NCBI RefSeq assembly: GCF_024213195.1
Contig: NZ_JANAVF010000002.1
Coordinates: 124,001-188,000, forward strand
Direction of reading: 5' to 3'
Source of the DNA: Streptomyces sp. TBY4
GTDB lineage: Bacteria > Actinomycetota > Actinomycetes > Streptomycetales > Streptomycetaceae
Length of the DNA: 64,000 nucleotides
The translations under genes were made by a program, and so were the position numbers. Under the pieces are notes generated by a model that was given only the letters and a program-made list of their open reading frames with translations, made no database searches and was not told the DNA's origin. Shown piece after piece: positions 50,159-59,246 of the stretch; positions within the stretch are counted from its first letter, which is position 1, and the number at the start of each line of letters is the position of its first letter.

Positions 50159-52477
50159 TCACAGGGGACCGACGATCCAGCGCCGCAGTACGCCGTCGCG
50201 GCCCGCGGCGGCCAGCAGACTCCCGTCGGTGGAGAAGGCCACGCTGTGCACGTGCCCGTCGCGGCCGGTCAGCGGGCTGCCGACGAGACCACCCGTGGCC
50301 CGGTCCCACAGCAGTACCGCCCCGTCGCCGTCGGCAGAGGCCATGAGCGCACCGTCCGGCGAGAACGCGATGTCGTTGATCTTCGCGGCGTGGCCGGTGC
50401 GCAGGGCGCCGACGGGGGTTTCCGTGGCCGGGTCCCACAGCCGCACCGCGCCGTCGGCCCCGGCCGCGAGCAGGTCTCCTGCAGCCGAAAAGGCCACGGC
50501 ACGGACCGAGCCGGTGCGCACGGCGAATTCGCGGGCCAGACGCCCAGTGGGGATCTCCCACAGTGCGACCTTCCCGTCCGTTCCGGAGGTGGCCAGGAGT
50601 CCCTTCGGGGAGAAGGCCAGCCCGACGACCTCGCCCGAATGACCGTTCAGGGTGAGGCCGGTGCTCCCGCCGGTGACCCGGTTCCACAGCCATACGCCGG
50701 CGTCCGCGCTTGCGATCGCCAGCAGCAGGCCGTCGGGTGAGAACACGAGGTCGTTGACGGCGCCGCTGTGGCCGGACGGGACCTCTTCCAGGAGCTTTCC
50801 GGTGACCGAATCGCGCAGGCACACCGACCGATCGGTGGACGCGGTGGCCAGCACCGCGCCGTGGGGGGAGAAGGCCAGGGCACGGGGGATCATGGGCAGA
50901 TCGCCGAACGGGGTGCCGAGGGCCTGCCCGGTGATTGGGTCCCGGAAGAGCAGAACCCCCTCCGAGGTGGTTGCGGCGAGGACTTGGCTGTCCGGAGAAA
51001 AGGCCACCCGCACCAGGCCGGCCCCGGTCGACACGGCGGGAAGCTGGATGGCGTGCCGTGCGCGCAGTGCGGTGGCGAGGGCCCGCTCCCCCAGCGGGGC
51101 CGTGCGGGAGGGGAAGCGGCGTTCGTACACCCAGACCGTTCCATCGGCCGCCGCAGTCGCGAGCAGCCGGCCATCCCGCGAGAAGGCGAGGCCGGTCACC
51201 GCGCGCTCGTGCTCGATGAGCGGCGGGCCTGCCGGCAGACCTGTGAGGGTGTCCCAGAGCCGTACGGACATGTCCTCGGAGGCGCTGGCGAGCAGTCGGC
51301 CGTCGGGCGAGAAGGCCATCGCGGTGACCATCGCGGTGTGGCCCTCGAGAGTCAGTGCGGTCCGGTGGTCGGGCCCGAAGCCGACGAGCCCCGCAGTGCC
51401 GTCGGCGCGTCCGAAGGCGAGCAGTCGGCCGTCCGGGGAGAGCGCCGTCGGCAAGCCCGATTTCACCGCTGAGGGCAGGAGCTCGCCGGGATGGCGGCGG
51501 TCCCGGAGCACGTCCCACATGCGCCCGCGACCGGTGCCGAGCAGGCGTCCGTCGTCCGTGAAGGCCACGGACCGGATCTCGTGGCCGGAGTGGTCGGGCA
51601 GGGGCGGCCCGAGTCGGCGGCCGGATGCCGGGTCCAGGAGCCGGACCATTCCGTCGAAGTCGAGCGTGGCCAGTCGGTCTCCGTCCGCGTCGTACGTCAT
51701 CGCGCGGACCTCTGCGGTGCCCCCGGACAGGGGCGGGCCGGCCTGGGACAGGTCCGGGACGGAGAACTGACGCACCACGGATCCGTCCTTGTAGTCGGCC
51801 GCCAGCAGCCGTCCATCGCGCGTGAACGCGAGCGGGAAGGTACCGGAGATCCGCCCGGGAAGGCCGACACCCGTGCCGGTGTCCCACAGCCGTACGGACC
51901 CGGCATCATCGGCGGACGCCAGCAGCCGGGCGCCGGGCGAGAAGGCCACGCACCAGACCGCGTCGTTGTGGCCGACGAGGCGGTGGACCGCCGCGAACAG
52001 CGCCTCGTCGGCCGATGACGACCAACGCCGGTGGCTTCCTTCCGCAGAGCTCGCGGCCGGTCCGGGCGTCGGCACGGGCAACGGCGTCGGCACGTGCTCG
52101 GGCGTCGGGACAGGCGCGGGCGTCGGGATCCTGGCGCGCCCTGTAGCCGTCGTCGATCGGAGCGCGGCCAGTTCCCGCCAGCGCTGTCGCCAGGGCTCCA
52201 ACTGGGGGGAGGTGTGCGAGGGGACGGCGCACTCCTGACCGTACTCGTCGTACGAATACAGGATCCGGACCAGCGCCATCAGCGTGTCGAAGCCGAGCAG
52301 CCGCTTCCCCCGGAAGGCGTCGCTCTGCGTCGTGACCGGGAGCCGGATGCCGGTGCCGGTCCGCTCCGCCCGGTCCGCGAGGTCGCGGTACGAGCGGTTG
52401 CCGCGCTCGATCCGCAGGCGGCGCAACTCCTCGGCGAATACGGCGAGTCCCTCGTCGAAGGCGTGGTCTGATTCCAT
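50159..52477 (-). CDS. Helix-turn-helix protein with WD40 double propeller
   Basis: The 772-residue protein has an N-terminal region of about 95 residues similar to streptomycete XRE-like HTH domains (AEELRRLRIERGNRSYRDLAD, LLGFDTLMALVRIL). A PTPxPVPTP linker of about 30 residues follows. The rest contains roughly fourteen WD40-type repeats (such as GHNDAVWCVAFSPG...SVRLWDT and GHTAMVTAMAFSPDGRLLASASEDMSVRLWDT-type units), enough for two seven-bladed propellers. No kinase or membrane segment is present. It may be a scaffold or a DNA-binding sensor; function unknown. ATG at 52477; a periodic GAACA array lies upstream. Confidence 0.9.
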   Translation of the reverse strand: MESDHAFDEGLAVFAEELRRLRIERGNRSYRDLADRAERTGTGIRLPVTTQSDAFRGKRLLGFDTLMALVRILYSYDEYGQECAVPSHTSPQLEPWRQRWRELAALRSTTATGRARIPTPAPVPTPEHVPTPLPVPTPGPAASSAEGSHRRWSSSADEALFAAVHRLVGHNDAVWCVAFSPGARLLASADDAGSVRLWDTGTGVGLPGRISGTFPLAFTRDGRLLAADYKDGSVVRQFSVPDLSQAGPPLSGGTAEVRAMTYDADGDRLATLDFDGMVRLLDPASGRRLGPPLPDHSGHEIRSVAFTDDGRLLGTGRGRMWDVLRDRRHPGELLPSAVKSGLPTALSPDGRLLAFGRADGTAGLVGFGPDHRTALTLEGHTAMVTAMAFSPDGRLLASASEDMSVRLWDTLTGLPAGPPLIEHERAVTGLAFSRDGRLLATAAADGTVWVYERRFPSRTAPLGERALATALRARHAIQLPAVSTGAGLVRVAFSPDSQVLAATTSEGVLLFRDPITGQALGTPFGDLPMIPRALAFSPHGAVLATASTDRSVCLRDSVTGKLLEEVPSGHSGAVNDLVFSPDGLLLAIASADAGVWLWNRVTGGSTGLTLNGHSGEVVGLAFSPKGLLATSGTDGKVALWEIPTGRLAREFAVRTGSVRAVAFSAAGDLLAAGADGAVRLWDPATETPVGALRTGHAAKINDIAFSPDGALMASADGDGAVLLWDRATGGLVGSPLTGRDGHVHSVAFSTDGSLLAAAGRDGVLRRWIVGPL

Positions 52478-52520
52478 TGCTCATCAGGCTAGGCCGGGGC
52501 CGGCGCCGTAGCCATGGACT

Positions 52521-52575
52521 TGCGCGAACATGCTGGAACATCACGGAACACCGCGGAACACCCGTTCCGTTCCGC
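52521..52575. promoter_or_regulatory. 10-bp-periodic GAACA repeat array between divergent genes
   Basis: Four successive decamers each ending in GAACA occupy 52521-52530, 52531-52540, 52541-52550 and 52551-52560, an exact 10-bp period. Inverted GTTCC copies follow at 52564-52573, giving a ggaac-accc-gttcc dyad (52555-52568) and gcggaac/gttccgc pairs. The region is between the WD40 gene and a small membrane protein gene. Confidence 0.65.
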
Positions 52576-52656
52576 GTAGTTCGGCAGTGATCGGCTTCGG
52601 TCCGGATTCGTTCCGTCACTGCGGCCCGAGGGCGTCCCACCTGGTCGGATCGGGCC

Positions 52657-52839
52657 ATGACGAACCATGAACCCTTCCTGACCCTGTACGCCGCCTTCGT
52701 GCTCGTGACCGCCGTTTTCATCGGGTCCGCCGCCGGAGCACTGGCCTACCTCGGCGGCACGCACCCCGCCCTGTCCGTCCTCGCCGGGCTCACCGCCGCC
52801 GGCGGGGCTGTGCCCGTGCTGCGCGGCCTCATCCGGTGA
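52657..52839 (+). CDS. Small membrane protein
   Basis: The 60-residue protein has two hydrophobic segments (LTLYAAFVLVTAVFIGSAAGALAYL and ALSVLAGLTAAGGAVPVL) and ends in RGLIR. It is not assigned to a family. The ATG at 52657 has weak upstream sequence. It is convergent with the LacI gene and overlaps its last 11 bp. The codon use agrees with a real gene, but the short length leaves doubt. Confidence 0.6.
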   Translation: MTNHEPFLTLYAAFVLVTAVFIGSAAGALAYLGGTHPALSVLAGLTAAGGAVPVLRGLIR

Positions 52840-53869
52840 ACGGCGGGAGTTCGCCCGAGCCGCGGGGGATCAGGCGGGTGGGGAGTTCGATGCGGGACGG
52901 GGGGAGGTCGGCGCCGGAAAGGCGCTGGAAGAGGCGGTCCGTGGCGACCCGGCCCAGGGCGGCGGCGTCCTGGGCGATGACCGTGATGCCGGGGTTCAGC
53001 AGGTCGGCGAGTTCGAAGTCGTCGAAGCCGACCAGGGCCACCGGGTGGGGGAGGGCGGCGAGGACGCGTACCGCCGTGACCGTCACGCGGTTGTTCCCGG
53101 CGAACAGGGCCGTGACCGGCTCCGGGCCCGACAGCATCGAGCGGGCGGCGGCCGAGACGCGCTCCGGAGCCGTCGCGCCGAGGGAGACCCAGGTGTCGTC
53201 CACCGGCAGGCCGGCGTCCGCCATGGCCGCCCGGTAGCCGCGCAGCCGCTCGGTCGCCGTGTGGATGCGCGGGTGGTCGCCGATGAAGCCGATCCGGCGG
53301 TGCCCGCCCGCGATCAGGTGGGCCACCCCGTCGCGGGCGCCCCCGAAGCTGTCGGACAGGACGACGTCCGCGTCGATCCGGCCCGCCGGGCGGTCCACGA
53401 ACACCGTGGCCACGCCGGCCCGGATCTCCGGCTCCAGATAGCGGTGGTCGTCCCCGGCGGGGATCACCACGAGCCCGTCCACCCGGCGGGCGCACAGCGC
53501 GAGCGCCAACTCCCGCTCGCGCTCGGGGTCCTCGGCGCTGGAACCGTTGATGAGCAGGGCGCCGTGCGCGCGGGCCACCTCCTCCACGGCCCGGTTGAGC
53601 GGTCCGTAGAAGGGGTCGGAGAGGTCCTCCAGGACCAGGCCGACCGTCGCGGTGCGGCCCTTGCGGAGCACGCGCGCGCTGTCGTTGCGGCGGAAGCCGA
53701 GCGCGTCGATGGCCTCCTGGACCCGCAGCTCGGTGTCCGGGGTCACTCCCGGCTCTCCGTTCACCACGCGGGACACCGTCTTGAGGCCCACGCCGGCCCG
53801 GGCCGCCACGTCCTTCATGGTCGGCCGGTTGCCGTAGCGGGGTTCGGACGGGCGGCGGGTGTGCGGCAC
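52829..53869 (-). CDS. LacI-family transcriptional regulator
   Basis: The 346-residue protein has a LacI HTH (MKDVAARAGVGLKTVSRVVNGEPGVTPDTELRV) about 18 residues from the start and a periplasmic-binding-like core (TATVGLVLEDLSDPFYGPLNRAVEEVARAHG, HRRIGFIGDHP, VALVGFDDFELADLLNPGITV). It should repress sugar-uptake or catabolic genes and be released by a sugar. The GTG at 53869 follows a good SD (ggagg) and is preferred to the ATG at 53818. It is divergent from the ATPase-Nudix gene. Target unknown. Confidence 0.92.
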   Translation of the reverse strand: MPHTRRPSEPRYGNRPTMKDVAARAGVGLKTVSRVVNGEPGVTPDTELRVQEAIDALGFRRNDSARVLRKGRTATVGLVLEDLSDPFYGPLNRAVEEVARAHGALLINGSSAEDPERERELALALCARRVDGLVVIPAGDDHRYLEPEIRAGVATVFVDRPAGRIDADVVLSDSFGGARDGVAHLIAGGHRRIGFIGDHPRIHTATERLRGYRAAMADAGLPVDDTWVSLGATAPERVSAAARSMLSGPEPVTALFAGNNRVTVTAVRVLAALPHPVALVGFDDFELADLLNPGITVIAQDAAALGRVATDRLFQRLSGADLPPSRIELPTRLIPRGSGELPPFTG

Positions 53870-54025
53870 GGTGTCGGACCTCCGGAGGGACGGGCGCTGC
53901 GGCGGGACGGGCCCGGCGCTGCCGACAGGCCCCTGACCTTGAGGATAAGCACTCGGCGGAGGGCCGGGGTTTCCGTGACAGGGTGGTACGGGCAAGCCAC
54001 TGGGGGCATCGGGAGAGGGGTAGAC

Positions 54026-55066
54026 GTGATTGTCTGGATCAACGGGACCTTCGGCGCCGGCAAGAGCAGCACAGCACGCGAGCTGACCGGCCTCCTGCCG
54101 GAGAGCACCTTGTTCGACCCGGAGTTCATCGGCGACGCGCTGCGCGTGCTGCTGCCGCGCAAACGCCTCGCGGAGGTGAGCGACTACCAGGACCTGCCGA
54201 GCTGGCGGCGCCTGGTCGTGGACACGGCTGCGGCCATGCTGGCCGAGCTGGGCGGGGTGCTGGTGGTCCCGATGACCCTGCTGCGGCAGGAGTACCGCGA
54301 CGAGATCTTCGGCGGGCTGGCGGCGCGCAGGATCCCGGTGCGGCACGTGCTGCTCGCCCCGGAGGAAACGATCCTCCGGGACAGGATCGCGACGCGCGAG
54401 GAGCCCGGGGCGGCGGCCGACGTGGACCTGCGGGTGCGGAAGTGGTGCTACGACCACATCCCGGCCTACCAGCACGCGCTGGGCTGGCTCGCGGCCGACG
54501 CGCACGTCATCGACAACGGGAACCTGACCGTACGGGAGACGGCCGAGCGGATCGCCGAGGCCGTGCACACCGGCACGGCGCGGGTCTGCGACATCGTGCA
54601 GACCCCGCAGCCGACGCGCGAGACGGTCGCGGCCGGGGTGCTGCTCTTCGACGAAGCGGACCGGGTGCTGCTGGTGGACCCGACGTACAAGCCGGGGTGG
54701 GAGTTCCCCGGCGGGGTCGTCGAGGCCGGGGAGGCCCCGGCGTGCGCGGGGGTACGGGAGGTCGAGGAGGAGTTGGGTCTCGTACTGGACCGCCTCCCGG
54801 AGCTCCTGGTCGTGGACTGGGAGCCACCGGGCCCGCCGGCGGGCTACGGGGGCATGCGGCTGCTGTTCGACGGGGGCCGGCTGTCGGCGGCGCAGGCCGG
54901 CCGGCTGCGGCTGCCCGGGCCGGAGCTGCGGGCCTGGAGGTTCGTGACGGAGGACGAGGCGGCCGACCTGCTGCCGCCGGTGCGGTACGAGAGGCTCCGG
55001 TGGGCCCTGCGGGCCCGCGCACGGGGGCGGGCGGCGTACCTGGAGGCGGGGCGGGCGGTTCCGTAG
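54026..55066 (+). CDS. P-loop kinase-like domain fused to a Nudix hydrolase
   Basis: The 346-residue protein has an N-terminal P-loop (WINGTFGAGKSSTAREL, residues about 4-20) typical of small AAA/nucleoside-kinase-like proteins. From about residue 195 it has a Nudix domain with a perfect Nudix box, GVVEAGEAPACAGVREVEE(x)LG-type, G-x5-E-x7-REVEEELGL. The P-loop half could phosphorylate or hydrolyse NTP, and the Nudix half would cleave a nucleoside diphosphate derivative. The GTG at 54026 follows gggagagg. Partner chemistry is unclear; divergent from a LacI regulator. Confidence 0.9.
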   Translation: MIVWINGTFGAGKSSTARELTGLLPESTLFDPEFIGDALRVLLPRKRLAEVSDYQDLPSWRRLVVDTAAAMLAELGGVLVVPMTLLRQEYRDEIFGGLAARRIPVRHVLLAPEETILRDRIATREEPGAAADVDLRVRKWCYDHIPAYQHALGWLAADAHVIDNGNLTVRETAERIAEAVHTGTARVCDIVQTPQPTRETVAAGVLLFDEADRVLLVDPTYKPGWEFPGGVVEAGEAPACAGVREVEEELGLVLDRLPELLVVDWEPPGPPAGYGGMRLLFDGGRLSAAQAGRLRLPGPELRAWRFVTEDEAADLLPPVRYERLRWALRARARGRAAYLEAGRAVP

Positions 55067-55097
55067 CGGAGGGCCGGGCCCCGGCCCCTGGTCCGGA

Positions 55098-55832
55098 TCA
55101 GGCCGTCGGGGTGGCCCCGGACTCCGTCTCCGTCTCCGCCTTCGCCGCCGCTTCGGCTGCCGCGAGGAGGACGGCCGCGGTGTCCGAGGTCAGGGGGTCG
55201 CCGTGGCCGAAGCAGGCCACCGAAGGGGCCAGCGCGGCGAGCCGGAGCATCGACTCGACCGCCTGGGCGCGGTCCACGTTGAAGACGCCCAGCATCACCT
55301 GGACGACACCGGCGACGCAGTCGCCCGTGAACAGCACCCCGTGCGCCGGGAGATGGATGCCGATGCTGCCCGGGGTGTGGCCCGGAGCGTGGACGACGAC
55401 CGCGCCGTCGCCGAACGGGAGCACCTCGCCGTCCGTCAACTCCCGGTCCACCCGGGTCGGCGGGGCCTCCGGGACCGTCAGGCCGTGCGCGTACAGCGGC
55501 AGTTCCCAGTCCAGCAGCACCGGCTCCGGGACCGACAGCTCGCCTCGGACGACGGGCGCGTCGAGCCCGTGCGCCAGCACCTCCGCGCCCCAGCGGGCGG
55601 CGAGCTCCCCCGCCGCGCCGACGTGGTCGCGGTGGCAGTGGGTCAGGACGATCCGCTCGATCCGCTCCGGGAGCAGCCCGAGGGAACGTATCGCCCCTTC
55701 GATCGCGTCCGCCGAACCGGCGTGGCCCGCGTCGATCAGGGTCAGGGCCTCGCCGTCGCGCCAGAGATAGGCCTGGCCGATGGGGAAGCGGAGCATGTGG
55801 AGACGGTCGGGAACGACTTCTACGAGATCCAT
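55098..55832 (-). CDS. MBL-fold metallo-hydrolase
   Basis: The 244-residue protein has the metallo-beta-lactamase fold motif VLTHCHRDHVGAAGELAARWG (HxHxDH), VHAPGHTPGSIGIHLP and FTGDCVAGV with metal-binding H and D. It probably hydrolyses a thioester or lactone. LFTGDCV and the glyoxalase-II-like pattern place it near hydroxyacylglutathione hydrolase-type proteins. The ATG at 55832 matches the fold start. It is convergent with the ATPase-Nudix gene. Confidence 0.93.
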   Translation of the reverse strand: MDLVEVVPDRLHMLRFPIGQAYLWRDGEALTLIDAGHAGSADAIEGAIRSLGLLPERIERIVLTHCHRDHVGAAGELAARWGAEVLAHGLDAPVVRGELSVPEPVLLDWELPLYAHGLTVPEAPPTRVDRELTDGEVLPFGDGAVVVHAPGHTPGSIGIHLPAHGVLFTGDCVAGVVQVMLGVFNVDRAQAVESMLRLAALAPSVACFGHGDPLTSDTAAVLLAAAEAAAKAETETESGATPTA

Positions 55833-55931
55833 GACCCGAACGTACGGCGGCGAACCACGCCGTCGGCGGAGGTTGCGCCGGTAGCGTGGTTCGCCCGTAG
55901 CGATGCGTTCGCGGAACCTTTCAGGCCGCCG

Positions 55932-57296
55932 TCAGGCGCGCTTGGACTCCGCGTAGTTGATGAGGAACAGCGCCTCCGTGACCGACAGGCGCTCCAGTTC
56001 CTCCGGGGAGACGCTCTCGTTCACGGCGTGGATCTGCGCCTCCGGCTCGCTCAGGCCGATGAGCAGCATCTCCGCGTCCGGGTACAGCTCGGTCAGCGTG
56101 TTGCACAGGGGGATGGAGCCGCCCATGCCGCTGATCTGCATCTCCTGGCCCGGGTAGGCCGCCTTCATGGCCTGCGCCATCGAGGCGTACGCGGGGCTGG
56201 AGGTGTCCGCCTGGAACGGCTGTCCCTGGCCGACGACTTCGAGCTCCAGGCGCGCCTTCCACGGGGTGTGCGCCACCAGGTGCGCCTCCAGCAGCTTGAT
56301 CGCCTCCGCGGTGTCCTGGCCCGGCGGCACCCGCAGGCTCACCAGCGCGCCCGCGCTCGCGTGCACCGACGGGGTGGCACTGGCCAGCGGCGGGGAGTCG
56401 ATGGCCAGCACGGTGACGGCCGGCCGGGCCCACAACCGGTCCGCGATCGTGCCCTCGCCGATCAGCTCGACCCCGTCGAGCACCTTCGCGTCGGAGCGGT
56501 AGTCGGACTCCGGGTACTGGAGCCCCTCCCACACACCGTCCGAAGCCAGCCCGTCCACCGTGGTCGAACCGTCCGGCGCGCGCAGCGAGGCCAGCAGCTG
56601 GATCAGGGCGGCCATCGCGTCGGGGGCGGCCCCGCCGAACATGCCGGAGTGCAGGTTGCCGCCCAGGGTGTCGATCTTGACCTTCAGCAGGCACATGCCG
56701 CGCAGGGTCGCGGTGACCGTCGGCAGGCCCGTACGGAAGTTGCCCGCGTCGCCGATCACGACGGCGTCGGCGGCCAGCAGTTCGGGGTGGGCCGTCGCGT
56801 ACTGCTGGAGACCGCCGGTGCCCTGCTCCTCCGAGCCCTCGACGATCACCTTCACGTTGACCGGGACACCGCCGTTGGCCTTGAGGGCGCGCAGCGCGAG
56901 CAGGTGCAGGATGAAGCCGCCCTTGCAGTCGGCGCTGCCGCGGCCGTACCAGCGGCCGTTGCGCTCGGTCAGCTCGAAGGCGGGGGAGATCCAGGCGGCG
57001 TCGTCCAGCGGGGGCTGCACGTCGTAGTGCGCGTACAGCAGGACGGTCGGCGCGTCCGCCGGGCCGGGCAGGAACCCGTACACCGACTGGGTGCCGTCGG
57101 GGGTGTCGAGCAGCGCCACGTCCTGGAAGCCCTCGGCGCGCAGCGCGTCGGCGACCCAGTTCGCGGCGGCCTGGCTCTCGCTCTGGGGGAAATTGGCCCA
57201 GTCCGCCACCGACTGGAAAGCCACCAGCTCGGACAGCTCCTGCTTGGCGCGGGGCATCAGCGAGGCGACGGTCTCGGCGATCGGATGAGACGGCAT
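55932..57296 (-). CDS. M20-family dipeptidase
   Basis: The 454-residue protein has the M20/M25/M40 zinc peptidase motifs: VLLYAHYDVQPPLDDAAW (His and Asp ligands), VEGSEEQGTGGL (catalytic Glu and ligand), VIGDAGNF and EAQIHAVNESVS near the end. A dimerisation lid domain sits between. It removes amino acids from short peptides in the cytoplasm. Start ATG at 57296. It is divergent from the geranylgeranyl reductase-family gene. Confidence 0.94.
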   Translation of the reverse strand: MPSHPIAETVASLMPRAKQELSELVAFQSVADWANFPQSESQAAANWVADALRAEGFQDVALLDTPDGTQSVYGFLPGPADAPTVLLYAHYDVQPPLDDAAWISPAFELTERNGRWYGRGSADCKGGFILHLLALRALKANGGVPVNVKVIVEGSEEQGTGGLQQYATAHPELLAADAVVIGDAGNFRTGLPTVTATLRGMCLLKVKIDTLGGNLHSGMFGGAAPDAMAALIQLLASLRAPDGSTTVDGLASDGVWEGLQYPESDYRSDAKVLDGVELIGEGTIADRLWARPAVTVLAIDSPPLASATPSVHASAGALVSLRVPPGQDTAEAIKLLEAHLVAHTPWKARLELEVVGQGQPFQADTSSPAYASMAQAMKAAYPGQEMQISGMGGSIPLCNTLTELYPDAEMLLIGLSEPEAQIHAVNESVSPEELERLSVTEALFLINYAESKRA

Positions 57297-57497
57297 GGGC
57301 ACGCTCCTCTTGGGTGCGACGTTGGTGTACGTGTACGGGTACGTATACGCCTCCCGCATGCGCGGGGTGTGCGTATGCGGGCTACGGCAGAAGACTCTTC
57401 CGATCCTCGCACAACGGGGCAGTCGATCTCGCGCCGTAGGATTTCCCCGGCATCGGAGCAACGGGATGAACCGCAGGATCAGGAGCAGCAGCACATC

Positions 57498-58892
57498 GTG
57501 AGCAGCGACGAGAGCGACAGCGGCGACGTACGCGACGCGGCGGCAGGACAGACCGCTCAGGGGGCGGACGCGCAAACGGCCGGGGGGACCGGCGAGGTGT
57601 GGGACGTGGTCGTGGTCGGGGCAGGGCCCGCCGGGTCCTCGGCGGCGCACGCGGCGGCCACGGCGGGGCGGCGCGTCCTGCTGGTGGAGAAGGCGGAACT
57701 GCCCCGGTACAAGACCTGCGGCGGAGGCATCATCGGCCCCTCGCGCGATGCGCTCCCGCCGGGTTTCGTGCTGCCCTTGCAGGACCGCGTCCACGCGGTC
57801 ACCTTCTCGCTGGACGGGAAGTTCGCCCGCACCCGGCGTTCGAAGCAGATGCTGTTCGGGCTGATCAACCGGCCCGAGTTCGACGCGGCGCTGGTCGCCG
57901 CGGCGGAGAAGGCCGGCGCCACGGTCCGTACGGGTACGGCCGTCGCGCGGGTGGAACAGCACGGGGCTTCGGTGCCCGACCGGCGGACCGTCGCGGTGGT
58001 CCTCGCCGACGGCGAGACCGTGCTGGCCCGGGCCGTGGTCGGCGCGGACGGCAGCGCGAGCCGGATCGGCGCGCACGTCGGCGTCGAGATGGACCAGGTG
58101 GACCTCGGCCTGGAGGCGGAGATCCCCGTCCCGGAGACGGTCGCCGCGGACTGGAAGGGCCGGGTCCTCATCGACTGGGGGCCGCTGCCCGGCAGCTACG
58201 GCTGGGTCTTCCCCAAGGGCGACACCCTCACCGTCGGGGTCATCTCGGCGAAGGGCGAGGGCGCCGCGACCAAGCGGTACCTGGACGACTTCATCGCCCG
58301 GCTGGGCCTGGCGGGCTTCGAACCGGCGCTCTCCTCGGGTCACTTGACCCGTTGCCGGAAGCCCGGATCGCCGCTCTCGCGCGGCCGGGTCCTGGTCGCG
58401 GGCGACGCGGCCGGACTGCTGGAGCCGTGGACCCGGGAGGGCATCTCCTTCGCGCTGCGCTCGGGGCGGCTCGCCGGGGAGTGGGCCGTGAAGATCTCCG
58501 AGGCCCAGGACGCCGTGGACGCGCGCCGCCAGGCCCTCAACTACGCCTTCGCCGTCAAGGCCGGGCTGGGCGTGGAGATGGGCGTCGGCAAGCGGATGCT
58601 GGAGCTCTTCGAGACCAGGCCGGGCCTGCTGCACGCGGCGATCACCGGTTTCCGTCCGGCGTGGCTGGCCTTCGCGCGGATCGCGCGGGGGTCGCTGACG
58701 CTGGCCGAGATGGTGCGGACGTACCCGCTGGCGCGCAAGGCGCTGCACGTGCTGGACGCGCGGCAGGCGCGGAGCCGGGGCGGGGCCCCGGTCGAGGCCG
58801 GGGCGGGTGCGGGTGCGGTGGCCGGTTCGAAGGCCGGTTCGGGGTCCGGGGCCGGGGCCGGGGCAGAGGAGCAGGACGGAGCCCAGGGCTGA
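57498..58892 (+). CDS. Geranylgeranyl reductase family FAD protein
   Basis: The 464-residue protein has an FAD Rossmann motif VVVVGAGPAGSSAAHAAATAG near residue 36, the family PRYKTCGGGI segment and the RVLVAGDAAGLLEPWTREG block. It fits the GGR/digeranylgeranylglycerophospholipid reductase family that saturates isoprenoid chains or acts on quinone-like substrates. The C-terminal tail is a Gly-Ala-Ser repeat. The GTG at 57498 follows aggagcag. In streptomycetes such enzymes may act in menaquinone or isoprenoid modification; not established here. Confidence 0.9.
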   Translation: MSSDESDSGDVRDAAAGQTAQGADAQTAGGTGEVWDVVVVGAGPAGSSAAHAAATAGRRVLLVEKAELPRYKTCGGGIIGPSRDALPPGFVLPLQDRVHAVTFSLDGKFARTRRSKQMLFGLINRPEFDAALVAAAEKAGATVRTGTAVARVEQHGASVPDRRTVAVVLADGETVLARAVVGADGSASRIGAHVGVEMDQVDLGLEAEIPVPETVAADWKGRVLIDWGPLPGSYGWVFPKGDTLTVGVISAKGEGAATKRYLDDFIARLGLAGFEPALSSGHLTRCRKPGSPLSRGRVLVAGDAAGLLEPWTREGISFALRSGRLAGEWAVKISEAQDAVDARRQALNYAFAVKAGLGVEMGVGKRMLELFETRPGLLHAAITGFRPAWLAFARIARGSLTLAEMVRTYPLARKALHVLDARQARSRGGAPVEAGAGAGAVAGSKAGSGSGAGAGAEEQDGAQG

Positions 58893-59246
58893 GCCTTGGG
58901 TGCGGAACGTGGCGGTCTTGCCGGGTGTGCCGGCGAGGCCGCCACGGCGTTTTCCGGGGCGGGGTGGGGTGGGGCGGGGTAAGCCGGGCCGGGCATGGCC
59001 GGAAGCGGCAGGGCCAAGCCGGGGCGGGGCGGCGCTGGTCGGGCAGGGCCAAGCCGGGCCGGGCAGGGGTGGGGCATGGCCAGGCCGGGCCGGGCAGGGT
59101 CAAGCCGGGCAGGGCCGGGCAGGGTCAAGCCGGGCAGGGTCAAGCCGGGAAGGGTCAAGCCGGGCCGGGGCAAGCCGGGCCGGGTAGGGCAGGGGCATGG
59201 CCCGGCTTGGCCGGGGCGCCCACCGTCCCGGTGCTCACCGTCAGGG
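58893..59246. repeat. G-rich short tandem repeat region
   Basis: The 354-bp gap contains many degenerate copies of agggtcaagccggg. Copies at 59121, 59136 and 59151 have an exact 15-bp period; another is at 59096. More distant variants (cagggccaagccgg, ggggcaagccggg) fill about 58980-59190. The plus strand is strongly purine- and G-rich. No coding gene is convincing here; on paper it gives RVKPG-type repeats, not a plausible protein. Confidence 0.75.
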
